From Gemmata massiliana (lineage in GTDB: Bacteria; Planctomycetota; Planctomycetia; Gemmatales; Gemmataceae), in contig NZ_LR593886.1 in NCBI RefSeq assembly GCF_901538265.1, forward strand, positions 558,001 through 622,000: a stretch of 64,000 bases of DNA. The letters are read 5' to 3'. Shown here one piece after another: positions 1 to 7,884 of the stretch (the stretch's first letter is position 1; every line of letters begins with the position of its first letter). The translations under genes and the position numbers were made by a program. Under the pieces are notes generated by a model. The model was given only the letters and a program-made list of their open reading frames with translations. It made no database searches and was not told the origin of the DNA.

Positions 1-96
1 AACTTCGCGCCGAGCGAGTGTGCGCAATTCCCGGAGTGGAAGCCCACCAACGACTACGTCTGTACGGTCGAGCCTCTTGCGGTTCGCTTCGACTAG
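1..96 (+). CDS. C-terminal end of an unidentified protein (partial)
   Basis: The window opens inside an open frame that reads 31 codons (beginning NFAPSECAQF and ending EPLAVRFD) to a TAG at 94-96. Codon choice is G/C-rich at third positions like the real genes nearby. The fragment has two cysteines and no motif I recognise, so no function is offered. It converges with the glycosyltransferase that ends at 174. It could be a chance open frame, but its composition and the lack of any competing feature favour a real gene tail. Confidence 0.45.
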   Translation, partial: NFAPSECAQFPEWKPTNDYVCTVEPLAVRFD

Positions 97-173
97 TTCC
101 GGGACCGCGTCGAAGTTTGGTTCGGCCAGCACCGCGCCGTTTGCTGTCGGTGCCCGGTAGCGGTGCGCTGGCA

Positions 174-911
174 TTAGCACGACCCCGGACACGGACAACA
201 CGATGCGGCGCGGGCTGCCGGCAGCACATCGCTCTCGGCCGCGGCGAGAACCCCGCGGTAGTACGCGAGCCGCTGTTCCGGGTCGTTCATCACACCCCCG
301 AACGCCCGGTTGGGGTCCAGGTAAAGGCGCGGAACGCCGATCTCTTTCACCCGGAGTTCCTGTCGGGCGGCCTGCACCCACAGTTGCAGCGGCATGCCCC
401 ATCCACGCTCAGTGATGTGGAGTTTTTGGAGCGCCTCGCGCCGGTACGCTTTGAACCCGCAGAAGGCGTCCGTGAGGTCCAGCCCGTACCGCCGGTTGAT
501 CTCCCGCGTGATGGTCGCGTTGATGAACCGGCGGTCAGACGGCGCGGGGGTGTCCTGGCGGAAGTCGCGGAAGTACCGCGAGCCGGACACGATGTCGCAA
601 TCGTGAATCGCTTCGAGCAACACCGGGATGCGTTCCGGTTGGTGCTGACCGTCGCAGTCCATCGTTACGAGCACATCGAAATCATGTTCGAGCGTGAACG
701 CGAACGCCGAAATGAGCGCGGCCCCGTACCCGCGGTTAACGGGGTGATCGATCCGCAAAAGCCCCGGTTCTTGGTCGAGCAGGGCGCTGGTACCGTCGGT
801 AGACCCATCGTTCACAACGAGAATGTTAGGGCTGTATCGTCGCACTTCGGACAGTACGCCGTGAACGTGGTTCGCCTCGTTGTAGACGGGAACTGCGGTG
901 AGAACGCGCAT
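174..911 (-). CDS. Family 2 glycosyltransferase (dolichol-phosphate-mannose-synthase-like)
   Basis: A 245-aa GT-A fold glycosyltransferase. The N-terminus MRVLTAVPVYNEA is the classic start of family 2 enzymes. VVNDGSTDG (residues 32-40) is the nucleotide-sugar site, and DCDGQH (85-90) carries the metal-binding Asp pair. CGFKAYRREA (151-160) is the conserved acceptor-side motif of polyprenyl-phosphate glycosyltransferases. There is no C-terminal membrane segment, so it is probably a cytosolic enzyme working at the membrane and making a polyprenyl-phosphate sugar or extending a glycan. A longer upstream frame exists, but homology begins at the ATG at 911. The C-terminus is Cys- and Pro-rich (SCCPCPGSC), which is unusual and could be a natural extension. 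The exact donor sugar cannot be told from sequence. Confidence 0.85.
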   Translation of the reverse strand: MRVLTAVPVYNEANHVHGVLSEVRRYSPNILVVNDGSTDGTSALLDQEPGLLRIDHPVNRGYGAALISAFAFTLEHDFDVLVTMDCDGQHQPERIPVLLEAIHDCDIVSGSRYFRDFRQDTPAPSDRRFINATITREINRRYGLDLTDAFCGFKAYRREALQKLHITERGWGMPLQLWVQAARQELRVKEIGVPRLYLDPNRAFGGVMNDPEQRLAYYRGVLAAAESDVLPAARAASCCPCPGSC

Positions 912-1153
912 AACGAGTCTTTCGTGTCGCGGTGCAGAACGGGCTGCCGCATTGTACTCGCACACCACATACCAAACCAAACCGCGGGGACCGACGGACC
1001 TTTCAGACCCGCAGTTGTTTACGCTGTTTACAGCAACAGTGCGGGACCAGTGTACCGCGGGCGCGGGTTGTGCGAAACCGGGTACCGCGGTTAACTCCGT
1101 AGCGGTTCGTAAACTACACCGGACCCGATTCGCCGCGACCACGGTTCCTTCTC

Positions 1154-2035
1154 ATGCCCACGGTAGTCAGCAAGCTCCTGGAACTGATCCGCTTCAGCCA
1201 CACGATATTCGCGCTGCCGTTCGCCATCCTCGCGGCGGCCCTCGCGTGGCGGGACGAGGAGTTCCGCTGGCAGGATCTGCTCGGCATCCTGCTCTGCATG
1301 ATGCTCGCGCGTAGTGCGGCAATGGCCTTCAACCGGATCATGGACCGCCACATCGACGCGGCCAACCCGCGCACAGCGGGCAGACACTTACCGGCCGGAA
1401 CGCTCCGTGTTGGGACGGTGTGGGCGTTCACGCTGGTGTGCTGCCTCGGGTTCGTGGCCTCCACGCTGCTCTTTTACGTGCGCGAACCCGAAAACCCGTG
1501 GCCGCTGTATTGCAGCACGCCGGTGCTCCTGTTCGTGCTCGGGTACTCGCTCGCGAAGCGGTTCACGAGTCTCGCGCACTTCTGGCTCGGGGGGGCGCTC
1601 ATGCTCGCGCCCGTCGCGGCGTGGGTCGCGGTCAAGGGATTAACCGACATGACGGTCCCGCTGTTGCTCGGCAGTGCGGTCGCGTTCTGGGTGGCGGGGT
1701 TCGATATTCTCTACGCCTGTCAGGACGCCAAGTTCGACACGGAAGCCGGCCTGCACAGCGTCCCCGCGCGATTCGGGGTGCCTCAAAGTCTGCGCATTGC
1801 GGCCGTGTGCCACGCAGTGATGTTCGGGTTGCTGGTGGGCCTGTACTTCGCCTCACCGCACCTGGACTGGGTGTTCCTCGCGGGCCTCGTCGCGGTCGGT
1901 GTGCTGCTCGTGTACGAACACAGCCTCGTGCGCGCGGACGACCTCACCCGCGTGAACCGCGCGTTCTTTCACGTCAACGGTGTGATTAGCTTGGGATTAC
2001 TTGCGATCGTGCTGGTTCAGTTGGCGGTCAAATAG
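1154..2035 (+). CDS. UbiA-family polyprenyltransferase (MqnP-like)
   Basis: A 293-aa integral membrane prenyltransferase with about eight or nine hydrophobic segments. The first Asp-rich motif, NRIMDRHID (residues 60-68), and the second, CQDAKFD (189-195), bind Mg2+ and the prenyl diphosphate. Family knowledge: this subgroup is annotated as 4-hydroxybenzoate polyprenyltransferase, and in bacteria using the futalosine route the homologue MqnP prenylates the menaquinone precursor. Planctomycetes make menaquinone, so the quinone role is likely but inferred. ATG at 1154 gives the usual N-terminus. It is transcribed away from the glycosyltransferase (starts 911 and 1154), with 242 bp between them. 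Confidence 0.88.
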   Translation: MPTVVSKLLELIRFSHTIFALPFAILAAALAWRDEEFRWQDLLGILLCMMLARSAAMAFNRIMDRHIDAANPRTAGRHLPAGTLRVGTVWAFTLVCCLGFVASTLLFYVREPENPWPLYCSTPVLLFVLGYSLAKRFTSLAHFWLGGALMLAPVAAWVAVKGLTDMTVPLLLGSAVAFWVAGFDILYACQDAKFDTEAGLHSVPARFGVPQSLRIAAVCHAVMFGLLVGLYFASPHLDWVFLAGLVAVGVLLVYEHSLVRADDLTRVNRAFFHVNGVISLGLLAIVLVQLAVK

Positions 2036-2084
2036 TTTGGAAGTTCCACAACTGGAACTTCCGAACATTCAACTTTGGAACGCC
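2036..2084. repeat. Degenerate 7-base tandem repeat after the prenyltransferase stop
   Basis: Directly after the TAG at 2033-2035, seven 7-base units can be laid end to end. The later ones share AAC at the same phase (AACTGGA, AACATTC, AACTTTG), with a GGAAGTTCC/GGAACTTCC inverted pair at the front. It fills most of the 59-bp gap to the convergent kinase and may also act as a bidirectional hairpin. Confidence 0.5.
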
Positions 2085-2094
2085 TGTCTTGGCG

Positions 2095-3534
2095 CTATTT
2101 CCCGAGTAAGAGAATCACGATCCCCAGAAGCGCGAGGACGAGTGCTACCGAGAGCACGATCAGGAGCGTGGTCGTGCGCGCTGGTAGAGGCGCGTGCGGT
2201 GTTGAGGGTGGCTGGTATTGGGGGTGGGTATCGTCGTCGCCGGCGGACGCGGTCGGCTCGTTGAACGGCGAGTTCCGAATCCCCGAGCCGGGCGACGGGA
2301 CCGCGACTTTATCGTCGCCGCGCTCTTTGCGAATGGTGGCCGACGATCCGCCGGCTCCCGTGCGCATCGCCGCAACGACGATCTGCGACCGGGAACCGGA
2401 AGCAATGCGCGGCGAAGAACCGGGCGCGCCGCGAGCCATTGCGACCCGCGGCGGTGGTTCGGGCATCCACCCCGTAGGAGGCGGGGGAATGTCCTCGGTG
2501 TCGAATGGTGCCAGCGCCTCGAACACTTCCGCCACCGACGAGTACCGGTCCGCCGGGCGCTTTTGCAGCATCCGGTGAATCACCTCGGCCAGTTCCGGCG
2601 GCACGTCCGGGCACAAGCGCTCGATGGGTACCGGTTCCTTGATCTGCTGCCACACGAGCTTCTGGGCGGTCCGTCCTTCCGGGAACAGCGGGCGCCCCGC
2701 GAGCAGGAAGTATAGCGTCGCGCCGAGCGAGTAAATGTCCGCCCGCACATCGACCTTCGAGCTGTCCACGGCCTGTTCGGGAGCGACGTAATCGGCAGTT
2801 CCCAGAATGTTCTTGTTGTCGAGTTGCTGGGTGAGCATCGTGCCCGCATCGGCTTCCGAGCGCACAAGCCCCAGGTCGAGAATCTTCACGACACCGGTGC
2901 GGTCGAGCAGCAGGTTCGCCGGCTTGATGTCGCGGTGAACGAAGCCCATTTCGTGCGCGTTCTGAAGCCCGAACGCGACCTGCCGGGCGTAGTGGCACGC
3001 GGTGGCCACGTCCAGCGGCGCGATCTGCGTCACGAGTGCCTGAAGGCTTAATCCTTCCACGTACTCCATCACCAGGTACAGGATCTTCCCTTCCTGGCAC
3101 AAATCGAAGACGCGGACGATGTTCGGGTGGTCGAGGGTACCCGCGGCGCGCGCCTCGCGGAAGAACCGCTCGCGGGCGACCGGGTCGTTCTCGAACGCGC
3201 GAGGGTCGAGTACCTTCAGCGCAACGAGGCGCCGCATGTGAGCGTGCTCGGCGAGGTACACCTGCCCCATCCCGCCCGCGCCGAGTTGGTCGAGGATGAG
3301 GTAGCTACCGAGGAGGAATCCCTTGTACTTCCCGGCGGCCAGTTTGTCGGCGTGGAACCGGGTAATCATACCCGCGTTCACGAGCCGTTCGAGTACCGCG
3401 GTGGTTGTGAGGGGGGAGCTACTGGAAGTCTGCAACCCGGCGAGGAACCCTTCCAAACGGTCCGCCGGCACGAGCCCGCTCTTGCGGAGCCGGTCGATAA
3501 GTTCGGCAACACTGGTGGGCGCGGGCATAAGCAC
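2095..3534 (-). CDS. Membrane-anchored Ser/Thr protein kinase
   Basis: A 479-aa Hanks-type kinase. Residues 8-80 form the N-terminal module that recurs in this window's kinases, ending with a T-R-F-H-A-D-K-L type motif just before the kinase fold. Gly-rich loop GAGGMGQVY (85-93), VALK lysine K107, catalytic HRDIKPAN (200-207), metal site ILDLG (218-222; DLG in place of DFG, common in planctomycete kinases), and APEQ in the activation segment are all present, so it should be active. A Pro/Ser-rich linker leads to one C-terminal membrane helix (about 455-477), placing the kinase in the cytoplasm and almost nothing outside. A second Met at residue 3 is an equally good start. It lies 84 bp downstream of a paralogous kinase on the same strand. 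Confidence 0.92.
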   Translation of the reverse strand: MLMPAPTSVAELIDRLRKSGLVPADRLEGFLAGLQTSSSSPLTTTAVLERLVNAGMITRFHADKLAAGKYKGFLLGSYLILDQLGAGGMGQVYLAEHAHMRRLVALKVLDPRAFENDPVARERFFREARAAGTLDHPNIVRVFDLCQEGKILYLVMEYVEGLSLQALVTQIAPLDVATACHYARQVAFGLQNAHEMGFVHRDIKPANLLLDRTGVVKILDLGLVRSEADAGTMLTQQLDNKNILGTADYVAPEQAVDSSKVDVRADIYSLGATLYFLLAGRPLFPEGRTAQKLVWQQIKEPVPIERLCPDVPPELAEVIHRMLQKRPADRYSSVAEVFEALAPFDTEDIPPPPTGWMPEPPPRVAMARGAPGSSPRIASGSRSQIVVAAMRTGAGGSSATIRKERGDDKVAVPSPGSGIRNSPFNEPTASAGDDDTHPQYQPPSTPHAPLPARTTTLLIVLSVALVLALLGIVILLLGK

Positions 3535-3618
3535 CCGAGAGAGTAGGTCGATAGAAATAATTGTAGGGATTTAGTGTAGCACACCACGGCCTTCAAGGGC
3601 TATGTCGTTGATGAAGAG

Positions 3619-5148
3619 TTATTGCCCGGCAATTGCGATCAGTGCCACAACCCCGGCGAGCACGGCCGCGAGAGCCACAATCAGCCCGATGGCTCCCATC
3701 GCTCGAGACAGCGGGCGTTGGGGAGTCGGGCGGAATGACTCGGACTCGTAGATATCTGGTGCCCGTGGCGGCTCAACTGGTGGCGGACTAACCGGGGCGG
3801 CACGATTGAGAGCCAGTGGTGAAGCGAATCCGGGCGCCGTTTTTTGCTCATTGGGCGAGGGTTCGAGTGCGGACGGAACCGGGGGTGGAGTCGGTTCGGC
3901 CGGCTGCGCCGACTCCGCGGGGAACAAACTGGCCGTGTCCCCCGCTTTCGTCTCGGCACCGGCAGCACTGTTTTCCGCCCGCGCGGGGGCTAGAGCGATT
4001 CCGCCAGAAGACCCACGAGCGTTCGTCTTAATGATCCGCAGTGTATCGGGGAGCGCGGGTTCTGGTTCGGTCGGCGCGCGGTCGTGGGCCGTGCTGTCCC
4101 GCGTGAGGCGGAACAACCTGTGCGGGAAATCCGGTCCCGGTACCGCCCACGAGTGGAGCGCGGCCACCACTGCGGCGGGGGTCGGGTAGCGGTCGGCGCG
4201 GTCGCGGGCCATGAGCCGGTGAACGGTCGCGGCGAATTCGACCGGCAGGTCCGGACGCAACTGCTGGAGCGGGTGCGGGTCACTGGTCTGCTTGGCCCGC
4301 AATTTCCACGACAGGTCGTTGCCGGGGTATGGCGGGTGCCCGGTCAGCAGGAAGTACAGCGTGCAGCCCAGTGCGTAGATGTCGGCGCGGGTGTCCACCT
4401 CTGAGCTGTCGATCGCCTGTTCCGGGGCGAGGTAGTCGAGCGTCCCGAGGATGACTTCGGTCCCGTTGACCCGCGAGTTCGCGTCGTCCTGGGCGAACCG
4501 GGCGATTCCCAGATCCAGAATCTTCACGGCCCCGCGCCGGTCCACCAGCAGATTCGCGGGCTTGATGTCCCGGTGAACGAGTCCCACGGACGCGGCGCGC
4601 GCCAAACCGTCGGCCACCTGCACGGCGACCGCAGCGACTTCCCCCGCGGCGAACGTCCCGCCCCGAGCGACGGCTTCCTGCAAACTCACCCCGTCCACGT
4701 GTTCCATGACGAGGAACGGCGGGTCGTGTGCCATGTCCACATCGAACACGGCGACGATGTTGGGGTGATCGAGGGCCGCAGCGGCGCGGGCCTCGCGGAA
4801 GAAGCGCTTCCGCGCACCTGGGTCCGCGCGCAGCGCGGCGGAGAGCACTTTCACTGCGACCCGCTTACCGAGGACCGCGTGCTCGGCGAGGAACACAGAG
4901 CCCATTCCCCCGCGCCCGAGCCGGTCCAGAGCGCGGTAGTTGCCCAACCACAGCGAAGCACTGTTCCCGATGGCGACTTCGCCGGCCTGGAACTCCGTGA
5001 GTAACCCCTCGGCGACCAAGCGCGCGAGTACCCCCGGCACGTCCGGAGCCGAACAGCGCTCTGCAAACGCCGACAACCGGGCCGACTCAACGAGTCGGTC
5101 GCGGGCGAGGGCGTCGAACACATCCTGCACAGTCTGCGGCCGGGTCAT
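3619..5148 (-). CDS. Membrane-anchored Ser/Thr protein kinase
   Basis: A 509-aa Hanks-type kinase paralogous to its downstream neighbour. The N-terminal module ends with LLTEFQAGEVAIG (about 49-61). Kinase signatures: GRGGMGSVF (78-86), K100 in VAVK, HRDIKPAN (192-199), DLG (212-214), a GTLDYLAPEQ activation segment. A 130-residue Pro/Ala/Glu-rich linker follows, then a single hydrophobic helix near the C-terminus (about 483-506). It is expected to sit on the inner membrane with the catalytic domain in the cytoplasm. Substrates are unknown. The two kinases are probably co-transcribed; divergent tadE-like genes start about 200 bp upstream. ATG at 5148 begins MTRPQTVQDV. Confidence 0.92.
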   Translation of the reverse strand: MTRPQTVQDVFDALARDRLVESARLSAFAERCSAPDVPGVLARLVAEGLLTEFQAGEVAIGNSASLWLGNYRALDRLGRGGMGSVFLAEHAVLGKRVAVKVLSAALRADPGARKRFFREARAAAALDHPNIVAVFDVDMAHDPPFLVMEHVDGVSLQEAVARGGTFAAGEVAAVAVQVADGLARAASVGLVHRDIKPANLLVDRRGAVKILDLGIARFAQDDANSRVNGTEVILGTLDYLAPEQAIDSSEVDTRADIYALGCTLYFLLTGHPPYPGNDLSWKLRAKQTSDPHPLQQLRPDLPVEFAATVHRLMARDRADRYPTPAAVVAALHSWAVPGPDFPHRLFRLTRDSTAHDRAPTEPEPALPDTLRIIKTNARGSSGGIALAPARAENSAAGAETKAGDTASLFPAESAQPAEPTPPPVPSALEPSPNEQKTAPGFASPLALNRAAPVSPPPVEPPRAPDIYESESFRPTPQRPLSRAMGAIGLIVALAAVLAGVVALIAIAGQ

Positions 5149-5220
5149 GGGTGCTCGGCTCGTCGGTAATTACTGCAGGATAGAACAAGATCCCGCGCCC
5201 GACTTTTTCGCCCGTACCGG

Positions 5221-5248
5221 TTGCCCAGTCGGGTGCGTGTTCTATAGT
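5221..5248 (+). promoter_or_regulatory. Sigma-70-like promoter for the TadE pair
   Basis: TTGCCC (5221-5226), 16 bases, TATAGT (5243-5248): four of six and five of six matches to the -35 and -10 consensus. It lies about 110 bp before the first tadE-like start, in the gap between it and the divergent kinase. Planctomycete promoters are poorly defined, so this is a candidate only. Confidence 0.35.
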
Positions 5249-5356
5249 TGCGCGGCCTTTGTACCCAACGGGTGCGGAAGGCCCGTAATTTCACGCACAA
5301 ACTCAAACGGCCGGCTCGCGGGCCGTTGATAGCACCAGTGTCTACACGGGGGATTG

Positions 5357-5935
5357 ATGCGCCGCTCTCAAAAGCCGGCCCGCCGTGGCGTCGCCGCCAT
5401 CGAACTCGCCTTCGTGTTCCTGCTGTTCGTGATCCCGATGATGATCGGGATCTGGGAAGTGGGGCGGATGGTGCAGGTGCAACAGATCGTGAGCAACGCG
5501 GCCCGCGAGGGCGCGCGTCTCTCGGCTCAGGCGTACACGATCAACAGTTCTGGCAGCCCGACCCAGATCCGGGTGTCCACCGGCACGGTAAACGTTCGGG
5601 ACGCGGTGTACGACTACATGTACGCCGCCGGGCTGACGAACATACAGCCGACCGACATCACCGTGACGTTCGCGTTCACGACGCCACGCACCACCGATTA
5701 CGTCCCGCTCTCGACCGACCCGGTCGGCACCAGTTTCCCGTCCGGGAGCTACCCGACGGACCCGTGCTACGGGGAAAAGGGGATGATGTTCAACGTCACG
5801 GTCACGGTCCCCTGGAACCGGGTGCGCTGGGTCAATTTGGGGATGATTAACCCGACGAACATAACGTTCACGGTCACCTGGCAGATGCTGACCGACGATC
5901 GGTTCCAGGTGAACGCGGACCTGCCCACCTGGTAA
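5357..5935 (+). CDS. TadE-like pseudopilin
   Basis: A 192-aa small membrane protein. After the basic start RRSQKPARR comes a TadE-type segment: GVAAIELAFVFLLF with the conserved E at +5 or so of the hydrophobic stretch, then EVGRMVQVQQIVSNAAREGARLSA, the amphipathic N-A-A-R-x-G-A-R motif typical of TadE/TadF minor pilins of Flp/tight-adherence systems. The remainder is an extracytoplasmic domain rich in Thr, Pro and Tyr. ATG at 5357 is preferred over an adjoining TTG at 5354; GGGGGAT just upstream is a close ribosome site. A second TadE-like gene follows after 39 bp. The rest of the tad machinery (CpaF/TadA, TadB, TadC) is not in the window. Confidence 0.8.
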   Translation: MRRSQKPARRGVAAIELAFVFLLFVIPMMIGIWEVGRMVQVQQIVSNAAREGARLSAQAYTINSSGSPTQIRVSTGTVNVRDAVYDYMYAAGLTNIQPTDITVTFAFTTPRTTDYVPLSTDPVGTSFPSGSYPTDPCYGEKGMMFNVTVTVPWNRVRWVNLGMINPTNITFTVTWQMLTDDRFQVNADLPTW

Positions 5936-5974
5936 CACCCAGAACTCCGAACCCGCGCCCAACGGAACGAACCC

Positions 5975-6547
5975 ATGCTCGTAACTCGACCCCGTCACAC
6001 GCGCCGCCGCGGGATCACCATCGTCGAGTCGGCGCTGGTCCTGTCGGTCTTCATGATGCTCCTGTTCGGCATGTTTGAGTACTGCCGGTTCCTGATGGTG
6101 CTGCACATTACCAACAACGCGGCCCGCGACGGCGCGCGGTACGCGGTGGTGAACCTGGACAAGCCCTCGACCTTCGACGACACCGACTACACCGACGCCT
6201 CGGGCACAACCTACCTGTCCATTCAGAACTACACCACGAGTCGAATGGGCGGGATACAGAAGAACATTGAGGGGTACCAAGTCGCGGCCTACGCGGTCGA
6301 CCAGGCGGGATTGGCCCTCAGCCCGCCGGTCGTGCGCCCGAAGGCCAAATCGACTGCGCCCGCTGGCACGTACCCGGACCCGTTCAACGGCTCCGACCCC
6401 TACGCGGTACCGTGGAATACGGCTGTTTTCACTGAGAAGATTGCTGTGACGATCAACGGGAACTACCGCCCGCTCCTACCCACACTCATGTTCATGCCGG
6501 CCACGATCTCTGTGAGAACGACGGCGATCATGGGGAGCGAAGGGTAA
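5975..6547 (+). CDS. TadE-like pseudopilin, second copy
   Basis: A 190-aa protein with the same plan as the gene before it: a basic leader, GITIVESALVLSVFMMLLFG with the conserved Glu, then the EYCRF and NNAARDGARYAV motif. The C-terminal domain is exported and differs from its neighbour, as expected of minor pilins that partner each other. It is most likely co-transcribed with the upstream copy (39-bp gap). The stop is followed at once by a heptameric repeat array and a terminator hairpin. Assembly into an Flp-type pilus is family knowledge; the subunit's precise role is not shown by sequence. Confidence 0.8.
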   Translation: MLVTRPRHTRRRGITIVESALVLSVFMMLLFGMFEYCRFLMVLHITNNAARDGARYAVVNLDKPSTFDDTDYTDASGTTYLSIQNYTTSRMGGIQKNIEGYQVAAYAVDQAGLALSPPVVRPKAKSTAPAGTYPDPFNGSDPYAVPWNTAVFTEKIAVTINGNYRPLLPTLMFMPATISVRTTAIMGSEG

Positions 6548-6554
6548 GGTAATC

Positions 6555-6624
6555 AAAGGCAAAAGTGAAAAGGAAAAAGGTAAAACAAAAGCGGTAAGAC
6601 CGAAGCAAGTAAGGCAGAACGAAA
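6555..6624. repeat. Purine-rich tandem repeat with 7-base period
   Basis: Starting seven bases after the tadE-like stop, units AAAGGCA, AAAGTGA, AAAGGAA and AAAGGTA run head to tail at 6555-6582. They continue more loosely (AGCGGTA, AGACCGA) to about 6624. The 7-base phase holds without a gap. The strand is almost purely purine. Confidence 0.6.
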
Positions 6625-6661
6625 GCGGGATTAGGTTCCTTGCTTCTCGTTCTGCCTTTTT
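6611..6661 (+). terminator. Rho-independent terminator after the TadE pair
   Basis: Arms at 6611-6622 (AAGGCAGAACGA) and 6647-6658 are perfect 12-bp complements followed by a T-run. The loop contains the stop codon of the convergent gene, so the hairpin overlaps that gene's last nine codons. Confidence 0.6.
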
Positions 6662-7107
6662 CCTTCCAAGTCGAGGCTTTCCAATACGAAGGGCGGCTTC
6701 CCGGATCGCGCCCGCAGGCGGTTCACCGCGCCCAGAATCACTCGGCGCGTCACAAGCCACTTCTGAAACTGGTGCTTGCCGGGAAAGTCGATCAGCATCA
6801 CGCCCATCAGAATTGTGAGCAACCCCTGACCGGGAACGCCTGGCAGCGAAAGCACAATACCGAGCGCGATCAAGAAATACCCGATCGCATTGCGGATCAG
6901 AATGGCGAAACACTTCAGAATCGGGTGCCGGTCGATCGGGCGCTGCGCGTCCGGGTTCACGAAATAATCCGCGGGCAGGCGCGCGAGAACGTACCCAACG
7001 GCGAACAGGCTGACCGTCGCCATTCCCACCGCCATCCCGACGCTTAGTGCGATCAGGTGCCACGCGGTCCAGCCGTCGGGCAACCGGCTCGATAACCATT
7101 CCGGCAT
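6631..7107 (-). CDS. Small membrane protein, PGPGW family-like
   Basis: A 158-aa protein with two or three hydrophobic segments. One lies at about residues 16-40. A second pair spans the IRNAIGYFLIALG stretch and the GLLTILMGVMLIDFPGK stretch. The conserved P-G-V-P-G-Q-G and DFPGK motifs suit the TIGR02611/PGPGW family of putative inner-membrane proteins, whose function is unknown. The long upstream frame is discarded: homology and hydrophobicity start at the ATG at 7107 (MPEWLSSRLPDGW). The gene is convergent with the TadE pair and its 3' end lies inside their terminator loop. Nothing points to a substrate. Confidence 0.65.
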   Translation of the reverse strand: MPEWLSSRLPDGWTAWHLIALSVGMAVGMATVSLFAVGYVLARLPADYFVNPDAQRPIDRHPILKCFAILIRNAIGYFLIALGIVLSLPGVPGQGLLTILMGVMLIDFPGKHQFQKWLVTRRVILGAVNRLRARSGKPPFVLESLDLEGKRQNEKQGT

Positions 7108-7179
7108 AGAAGTGTCTCCGTTCGCCGCCCGGTCGTATTCTACCCGCGTGTGGATCTGAACCGCGGGGACTGTTTGAAG

Positions 7180-7824
7180 ATGACGCCCGAAACGGAAATT
7201 ATCGCGTGCCCGGCGTGTAAACACGTGGTCCGCGTACCGCTCGACTGGCTCGGCACGCAAGTCCAGTGCCCGGAATGCAAAGCCATGTTCCGCGCTCCGG
7301 TGCGGGCGGGCGATCAACTCACGGAAGCCGTGCTGATCTCGCGCCCGGCGACCGCAGGAGCACCGAAGCCCCGGACGCGGCCGGACGTCATGCTCATGCT
7401 CCCGGCGTTCGGGCTGCTCCTGTGCGGCGTGATGGGCGTGCTCGTGAACGCCTGGTTGCTCGTCTTGGTCGCCGACCCGGTCAAAGGAAAAGATTGGGCG
7501 GCCAAGCAGGTCGAAACGCTGCGCAAAATGGGCGTCGGCGCGGGCGGCCCGCCCGAAAAGCAGGCCGAAAACGACGCCCAGGAAACGGAACAGTTGCTCG
7601 GCCAGTTCCGGTGGATTCTGCCCGCGTCGCTCGTTGTGAGTGTGGTTGTATTCTTGGGCGGTTTATCAATTGTGTTGCGGCGCAGTTACCGCCTCGCGCA
7701 GGTGGCGTGCGTACTCGCGGCGCTCAATTTCGCACACTTGTGCTGTATCCCCGGAGCAATCGCGGGGTTGTGGGGCTTACTGATGCTCGGCTCGGCTGAG
7801 GGGCGTGAGCACTTCCAGCGGTAA
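7180..7824 (+). CDS. Zinc-ribbon membrane protein of unknown function
   Basis: A 214-aa protein beginning with a two-knuckle zinc ribbon, CPACKHVVRVPLDWLG followed by CPECKAMFRAP (about residues 8-40), the MJ0042-type finger very common at the front of planctomycete membrane proteins. Then follow about four hydrophobic segments (roughly 70-95, 140-165, 170-190, 190-210) with a charged cytoplasmic loop between the first two. An in-frame GTG at 7150 would add 10 residues; the ATG at 7180 is taken because GGGGA lies upstream and the ribbon starts right after it. Function unknown; a ribbon of this kind may bind metal or a partner protein. Confidence 0.7.
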   Translation: MTPETEIIACPACKHVVRVPLDWLGTQVQCPECKAMFRAPVRAGDQLTEAVLISRPATAGAPKPRTRPDVMLMLPAFGLLLCGVMGVLVNAWLLVLVADPVKGKDWAAKQVETLRKMGVGAGGPPEKQAENDAQETEQLLGQFRWILPASLVVSVVVFLGGLSIVLRRSYRLAQVACVLAALNFAHLCCIPGAIAGLWGLLMLGSAEGREHFQR

Positions 7825-7884
7825 CACGAACGGCCGTAAATCTGCTATCATGTCTGTTTGCTTTCGCCCGCGCAAGAGTTAACG

